A stretch of DNA of 8,650 bases from an uncultured Eubacteriales bacterium (GTDB taxonomy: Bacteria > Bacillota_A > Clostridia > Oscillospirales > Oscillospiraceae): positions 1 through 8,650 of the forward strand of contig CATKHE010000133.1 in NCBI GenBank assembly GCA_949747935.1, in the 5' to 3' direction. Position numbers and translations under genes: made by a program. Below the pieces are notes generated by a model, which made no database searches, was not told the origin of the DNA, and was given only the letters and a program-made list of their open reading frames with translations. This document shows, piece after piece, positions 5,257 through 8,650 of the stretch (positions are counted from its first letter, which is position 1; the number at the start of each line of letters is the position of its first letter).

Positions 5257-7293
5257 TTATCTGATGGTGCCGTTAATCAGCTTATCCAGCATGGAATCCA
5301 AGGTGGTCATCAGCTGGCAGGCGGCGGCATAGGATTTTTGGTACTGCATCATGTTGCTGGCCTCCTCGTTGAGGTCCACGCCGGAGACGCTCTGCCGCTC
5401 GTTATCCAGGGACAGAGCCTTGGTGGTATAGCTGCTGTACAGGGTGCTGGTGGTCTTCTGGTCGGTGGCCAGAACGTGGTTGGTGTTACCCAGCATGGCC
5501 TGGAAGGTGCCGTTAAAATACTTGGTGGTGCCGGCCGCATCCGGGACAATATCCTGGGGGAAATAGTCCATCTTGGTCCCCATCAGGGTAATCATGTGGC
5601 GGATGTTGTCGCTGTCGGTGGAGTGGCTCAGGCCGTCGTTCACCCTGCTGTTCAGAATGCGCACCTCGCCGGTAGACCACTTCTTGGCGATGGAGATGTT
5701 GCCCGCCGTGATAGGGGGGGTATCCGCGTCGTCCCCGTCGCCGCTGTTGCTGAACAGGTTTCCGCCGGCCATTTTTTCAATCCCGTGGCCCTTGCCGCCG
5801 GGGGACAGGTGCTTCTCCTGCACGATCTTGACCTCGGCCCGCAGGTCCTCCGGCAGGTCGGACAGGTCGGTGCGCCGCAGATAGCTGATGTCATAGCCGC
5901 CGGCCTGGAGCTTCGCCCAGACCGCGGCCGCGTCGCCGCCGCCCGTCTCCAGGTCGCAGTTCGCGCCGGGCTGGATCTTATACAGCTCAACGCCGTTGGC
6001 GTCCAGCTCGGTCTCATAGCCGGCAAAGGCGGGGGCGTTGGCCTCGTTCAGGGTCTCGGCGAACTTCCGGGCCAGGGCGTCCAGAGCATGCTGATAATAG
6101 GGGATGCCCCGCTTGATGCTGGCCTTGGGATCGAAGGCGATGTCCTCCTTGCTGGCGAACTCGCCCTCCTCGGTGAGCAGCTCCCGCATGGACTGAAGGG
6201 AACCGAACAGCGCGTTGTCCCCCAGGTCCACCGGCTGGCTCTCCGTCCCGTCCCCCTCCTTCATGACCCGGCCCTTGCGGTCGGTCAGGGCCTCCAGGCT
6301 CATCCACAGGCGGTTTTCGTCGGAGCCCTCCACCGCGTTGTCCACCTCTATGGCGTCCTTGGGGTCGTTGGTGTAGACATAGACCGGCGGGTCCACCGTC
6401 AGGTCGCTCTGCTTGTCGATATATTTGGCCCCCTCATCCGGATACTTCGGATTTCTCAGGGGCGTCTTTTCCGGCATGGATATCTGAGTGCCGTAGATGC
6501 CCTGGATCAGCTTGATGGGGGGATTGCCGGAACCGGCGATGGAGATGTTCAGCCGCTCCACCGTGGAGAACTCGTCAATTTTCTCCAGGTCATAGCGCAC
6601 ATCGATCTTCACGTAGGAGGACAGCTCGTCGATGAGCACATTGCGGTGGTCCCGCAGTTCCAGCGCCTTGTCTCCATGGATGCCCGCCTCCCGAATTTCC
6701 ACGTTCAGGTCACGGATCTGGGTCAGGATGGTGTTCACCGTGTCCACGTTGTCCTTAAGATCCTCGGTCAGGGTATCCTTCGCGGTGACCAGGGCCTTGG
6801 AGTAGGAGTTGAACAGGTCCACAAGGCTCTCGGCCGAGGAGCGGACGTTGGTGTCGCTCACATTGTCGTTGGCGTTGCGGCTGAGAATCTGGAGCTGCTG
6901 GATCAGGTCGTTGAGCTGGGCCTCGATGATTCCAAAGTCATCCTCGCCGTCGCCCACCTCGTCCAGAATGTTGGACAGCTGCTCCAATCCCTTCAGCCGG
7001 GCCTCATAGGCGCCCACGCTGGACTGCTCATTGCGGTAGCGGATGTCCATAAAGGGGTCCCGCAGCTGGGAGGCGCCGTCCGCCAGAACGCCGTAGCCGA
7101 TGTCCTGATTGAAGCTGTTGTGATAGCGGCTGTTGCCGCCCGCGTGAAGAGACACCAGGTCCAGCCGCTGCCGGGTGTAGCCCTTGGTGTTGATATTAGC
7201 GATATTATTGCCGGTCAGGTTCAAAGACGCCTGGGAGGCGTAAATGCCCAGCCGGGCGGCGGTGAATGAACCGAAGGTGCCGATAACTGCCAT
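5257..7293 (-). CDS. flgK: Flagellar hook-associated protein 1, FlgK
   Basis: FlgK is the first hook-filament junction protein, assembling on the hook tip before FlgL. The product is 678 residues; B. subtilis FlgK is about 507, so this is a large form. The N-terminal axial-family rod motif is at residues 8-42 (LGIYASQASLNLTGNNIANI, then TKGYTRQ), followed by long helices with DLNVEIREAG and RDHRNVLIDELS, which are typical of the family. The C-terminal axial motif is at residues 632-678 (VSGVDLNEEASNMMQYQKSY, then TLDSMLDKLINGTIR). The additional length lies in the central exposed region, roughly residues 260-560, which is rich in Asp, Glu and Gly (for example ETGGGDAAA and SGDGDDAD). The ATG is preceded by AAAGGAGA at good spacing, and flgN ends 28 bases upstream. 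The ends are certain; the central insert was not matched to any known domain. Confidence 0.96.
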   Translation of the reverse strand: MAVIGTFGSFTAARLGIYASQASLNLTGNNIANINTKGYTRQRLDLVSLHAGGNSRYHNSFNQDIGYGVLADGASQLRDPFMDIRYRNEQSSVGAYEARLKGLEQLSNILDEVGDGEDDFGIIEAQLNDLIQQLQILSRNANDNVSDTNVRSSAESLVDLFNSYSKALVTAKDTLTEDLKDNVDTVNTILTQIRDLNVEIREAGIHGDKALELRDHRNVLIDELSSYVKIDVRYDLEKIDEFSTVERLNISIAGSGNPPIKLIQGIYGTQISMPEKTPLRNPKYPDEGAKYIDKQSDLTVDPPVYVYTNDPKDAIEVDNAVEGSDENRLWMSLEALTDRKGRVMKEGDGTESQPVDLGDNALFGSLQSMRELLTEEGEFASKEDIAFDPKASIKRGIPYYQHALDALARKFAETLNEANAPAFAGYETELDANGVELYKIQPGANCDLETGGGDAAAVWAKLQAGGYDISYLRRTDLSDLPEDLRAEVKIVQEKHLSPGGKGHGIEKMAGGNLFSNSGDGDDADTPPITAGNISIAKKWSTGEVRILNSRVNDGLSHSTDSDNIRHMITLMGTKMDYFPQDIVPDAAGTTKYFNGTFQAMLGNTNHVLATDQKTTSTLYSSYTTKALSLDNERQSVSGVDLNEEASNMMQYQKSYAAACQLMTTLDSMLDKLINGTIR

Positions 7294-7321
7294 GTCAGTT
7301 TCTCCTTTATCTCATCGGGAC

Positions 7322-7777
7322 TCAGGCCCGGAAATCAGTTTGATGGTTTTTGCGCCGCTCCGCCGCCTCGGCGGAATCCCCCGCCCGCGCGGCCTGTATG
7401 CGCTCAATGGCCCGCAGGTTGACCTCCAGTGTATCCCGGGTCACCTCGCTGGCCGCCTGAAACAGCTCATACTGCCGGCGCAGCTCCTCCACGGCGGCCT
7501 TGGTCTCCAGCTGGAACTCCTCCGGAGCCCTGGCCTCCAGCTGGCTGAGGGTAATCCCCCTCAGCCCCAGATCGCTCAGCACGGAGTCCCGCTTCTGGTC
7601 GCAGCCCCGCAGGGTCAGGCTGAGCACCTGCTCCCGTTTCATGCACGCCTCCACCCCGGCCAGGTCCCCCCGGGAGGCGGCGTCGTTCTTCTCCCGCTCC
7701 ACCTGGGTAAGCTCCTCCAGGGTCCGGGTCAGGCTGTCCATCAGCCCCAAACAATTCCGCCAGCTCGTCTGCGCCAT
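7322..7777 (-). CDS. flgN: Flagellar export chaperone FlgN
   Basis: FlgN binds the C-termini of FlgK and FlgL in the cytoplasm and delivers them to the flagellar type III export gate. The product is 151 residues, in the family range (about 140-160). It is almost entirely helical with long amphipathic stretches and few conserved motifs, as is usual: LMDSLTRTLEELTQVEREKN near the N-terminus, then a central helical pair and a charged C-terminal tail. Position is strong support: between flgM and flgK, as in B. subtilis (yvyG). The start is set by GGAGGG eight bases upstream, inside flgM. The flgM stop TAA is followed directly by the flgN ATG (TAAATG), so translation is very likely coupled. The frame has high GC and strong third-position bias like its neighbours. 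Confidence 0.9.
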   Translation of the reverse strand: MAQTSWRNCLGLMDSLTRTLEELTQVEREKNDAASRGDLAGVEACMKREQVLSLTLRGCDQKRDSVLSDLGLRGITLSQLEARAPEEFQLETKAAVEELRRQYELFQAASEVTRDTLEVNLRAIERIQAARAGDSAEAAERRKNHQTDFRA

Positions 7778-8083
7778 TTATTCGCCCTCCGCCAGCAGCA
7801 GCATCCGGGCCGCTGTCTCCCGGGCGTCAGGGCGGTATTCCCCGGCGGAAACCTGCTGCCGCAGCTCCTGAATCTTGCCCGTGGTGTTGAAGGTACGCAC
7901 CTGCTGGGACAGGACGGCCGCCATGTCCCGAAAGGCGGGACTGGACTCCTGCCCCGCCTGGGCGGACAGCGTGATTCTGTCAAAGCTGCCCTCCGCCGTC
8001 CGGGCGCGGCGCGGGCCGGCGGCGCGGCCCGCGCCGCCGGGGATGGGGGCCGTGGAAAATCCCTCTCGTCTTGTAACCAACAT
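7778..8083 (-). CDS. flgM: Anti-sigma-28 factor FlgM
   Basis: FlgM binds the flagellar sigma factor (FliA/SigD) and blocks late gene expression until it is removed, by export through the finished hook in enteric bacteria. The product is 101 residues, normal for the family (about 85-100). The conserved C-terminal binding region is clear: KIQELRQQVSAGEYRPDARE followed by AARML, matching the family pattern I-x2-L-x4-x-G-x-Y-x-[VP]-x3-x-IA-x2-ML. A shorter SFDRITLSAQA block matches the central D-x-[IL]-x-[IL]-S motif. The N-terminal 30 residues are Arg/Ala/Gly rich and coded by an extremely GC-rich stretch with a 13-base inverted repeat. The ATG at 8081-8083 has AGGAGG eight bases upstream; an in-frame ATG at 8197 lies upstream of the predicted promoter. 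It is the first gene of the late operon and runs straight into flgN. Confidence 0.9.
   Translation of the reverse strand: MLVTRREGFSTAPIPGGAGRAAGPRRARTAEGSFDRITLSAQAGQESSPAFRDMAAVLSQQVRTFNTTGKIQELRQQVSAGEYRPDARETAARMLLLAEGE
8006..8037. repeat. All-GC 13-base inverted repeat inside flgM
   Basis: GCGGCGCGGGCCG (8006-8018) and its exact reverse complement (8025-8037) flank a six-base loop. It lies 46-77 bases into the flgM coding sequence and would form a very stable hairpin in the mRNA. The encoded residues (AAGPRRARTA) are low complexity and not part of the sigma-binding region. It could pause ribosomes or limit FlgM synthesis; it could also be a by-product of a GC-rich Arg/Ala tract. Confidence 0.75.
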
Positions 8084-8150
8084 ATCAGCAACCTCCTGAA
8101 GCCACTCCCTCGGGAGAACGTGTGGCAAAGCTGTCATAAAAACTTTCTGT

Positions 8151-8178
8151 ATTATACTTATCGGACCGATCCGGGCAA
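8151..8178 (-). promoter_or_regulatory. Promoter of the flgM operon
   Basis: On the minus strand, TTGCCC (8178-8173) and a perfect TATAAT (8156-8151) are separated by 16 bases. This is a good sigma-A-type promoter about 70 bases before flgM. The spacer holds the 11-base palindrome ATCGGTCCGAT (8160-8170), a possible operator. The same spacer reads CCGATAA, which resembles the -10 box of the flagellar sigma factor, but no TAAA is found at the right distance upstream, so a sigma-28 promoter is not supported on its own. Confidence 0.6.
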
Positions 8179-8199
8179 AAAATAACATGGCGGGCAAAA
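8172..8199. repeat. Direct repeat CGGGCAAAA upstream of flgM promoter
   Basis: CGGGCAAAA occurs at 8172-8180 and 8191-8199, start to start 19 bases, on the same face of the helix to a close approximation. On the coding strand it reads TTTTGCCCG; the copy nearer flgM includes the -35 box. Such paired sites often bind a regulator next to RNA polymerase. No family can be named from this alone. Confidence 0.5.
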
Positions 8200-8228
8200 T
8201 TTTTTCTCCGCGCCCCGCCGGGCGGCAG

Positions 8229-8270
8229 AAAACAGAGGCCCAGGGCGGCTTCTCGCGCCCCGGGCCTCTG
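8229..8270 (-). terminator. Rho-independent terminator after the DUF378 gene
   Basis: A 15-base stem (8256-8270 with 8233-8247) with an eight-base loop forms on the minus strand, with a single G-U pair and otherwise perfect, starting 24 bases after the DUF378 stop. It is followed by TTTT (8232-8229) and a CT. The T run is short, but stem strength is high. A second, weaker GC-rich inverted repeat with TTTTCT/AGAAAA ends follows at 8202-8232. It separates the DUF378 gene from the flgM operon. Confidence 0.75.
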
Positions 8271-8294
8271 CCGTGGAAACATATTCGCGAAGGA

Positions 8295-8507
8295 TCAGCG
8301 GCGCTCCTCCACAGGGTCCCGGTCGCGGAACAGCAGGGAGACGCACCACACAGCGGACAGCCCCACCAGGGTATAGATCCCCCGGCTGATCATGCTGCCG
8401 GACCCGCCGCAGGCGAAGGCCACCAGATCAAATTGAAACAGGCCCACACTGCCCCAGTTCAGACCGCCGACAATCAGCAGCGTCAGGGCGATTTTGTCCA
8501 TCATCAC
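8295..8507 (-). CDS. DUF378 family small membrane protein
   Basis: The product is 70 residues with two membrane segments: about 5-27, containing the family signature GGLNWGSVGLFQFDLVA, and about 43-61 (GIYTLVGLSAVWCVSLLF). The C-terminus is charged (RDRDPVEERR) and probably cytoplasmic. This matches DUF378, small bacterial inner-membrane proteins of unknown function. AAGGAGGTGG lies upstream of three consecutive start codons: GTG at 8505-8507 (nine bases from the AAGGAGG core), ATG at 8502-8504 and ATG at 8499-8501. I keep the GTG for spacing, but either ATG is possible and changes length by only one or two residues. It is monocistronic by appearance: a terminator follows. I see no reason to link it to motility beyond being next to flgM. 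No clear promoter was found; a TATAAA at 8544-8549 lacks a -35 partner. Confidence 0.85.
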   Translation of the reverse strand: MMMDKIALTLLIVGGLNWGSVGLFQFDLVAFACGGSGSMISRGIYTLVGLSAVWCVSLLFRDRDPVEERR

Positions 8508-8581
8508 GTCAAACCACCTCCTTGTTTCGGGTTCCTGGGGTAGTTTATACGTCTGAGCCTGTTTTATGCGGCTGGAAAAAT

Positions 8582-8650
8582 TTACACAAGGGATTTGGGT
8601 CCGAACCCGTGGGGCAGCAGCTCCGACAGGGGGACCGCCTGAAACGCCCC
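8582..8650 (-). CDS. C-terminal end of an unidentified protein (cut by right edge)
   Basis: A minus-strand frame enters at 8650 and ends with TAA at 8582-8584, giving 22 residues ending in GFGPKSLV. Codons are strongly G/C biased at the third position (CAG, GTC, CTG, GAG, CTG, CTG), like the accepted genes here, and all other genes run the same way. This suggests the real 3' end of a gene. I do not recognise the protein. The 74 bases between this stop and the DUF378 start have no clear terminator or promoter. Confidence 0.5.
   Translation of the reverse strand, partial: GAFQAVPLSELLPHGFGPKSLV

Noticed and set aside
5338..7269. A 643-codon open frame on the plus strand opposite flgK, and similar long plus-strand frames opposite flgL and other genes
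   Set aside because: These are mirror images of GC-rich, third-position-biased genes. The products show Gly/Leu/Val/His-rich shadow composition and no domains, and flgK is certain on the other strand.
7279..7286. GCCGATAA on the plus strand, identical to a sigma-28 -10 box
   Set aside because: It lies in the coding start of flgK on the wrong strand, and no TAAA-type -35 is found at the proper distance.

Overview
The window is a tightly packed flagellar gene cluster. Every supported gene lies on the minus strand, so transcription runs from high to low coordinates. High GC content, strong G/C bias at third codon positions, clear AGGAGG ribosome binding sites, sigma-A-type promoters and the Gram-positive set FliW/CsrA/DUF6470 (YviE) point to a motile Firmicute. 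It is probably a high-GC member of class Clostridia, such as the Oscillospiraceae; that placement is an inference from gene content and style, not from a search.

In transcription order: an unidentified gene enters at the right edge (only its last 22 codons are present). A two-helix DUF378 membrane protein follows and ends at a Rho-independent terminator. A sigma-A-like promoter then opens the late flagellar operon: flgM (anti-sigma factor), flgN (junction-protein chaperone), flgK and flgL (hook-filament junction proteins), a DUF6470/YviE gene, fliW and csrA. This is the gene order of the Bacillus subtilis flgM-to-csrA block. It ends at a strong terminator just after csrA. About 430 bases without a convincing gene follow, carrying up to three sigma-A-like promoters. 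The basal-body operon then begins: flgB and flgC (proximal rod), fliE (rod adaptor) and the N-terminal part of fliF (MS-ring), which runs off the left edge.

The genes form one assembly and control programme. FliF, FliE, FlgB and FlgC build the base and rod. FlgK and FlgL cap the hook so the filament can attach, with FlgN as their export chaperone. FlgM holds back the flagellar sigma factor until the hook is complete. FliW and CsrA form the switch that ties flagellin level to translation. The flagellin gene, which follows csrA in B. subtilis, is absent at this place.

I see no mobile element, CRISPR array, tRNA, rRNA or obviously new multi-gene system. The points worth a second look are regulatory: the repeat-rich flgM promoter, an all-GC hairpin inside flgM, a hairpin next to the fliW ribosome binding site, a structured leader before fliE, and the multi-promoter region between csrA and flgB.
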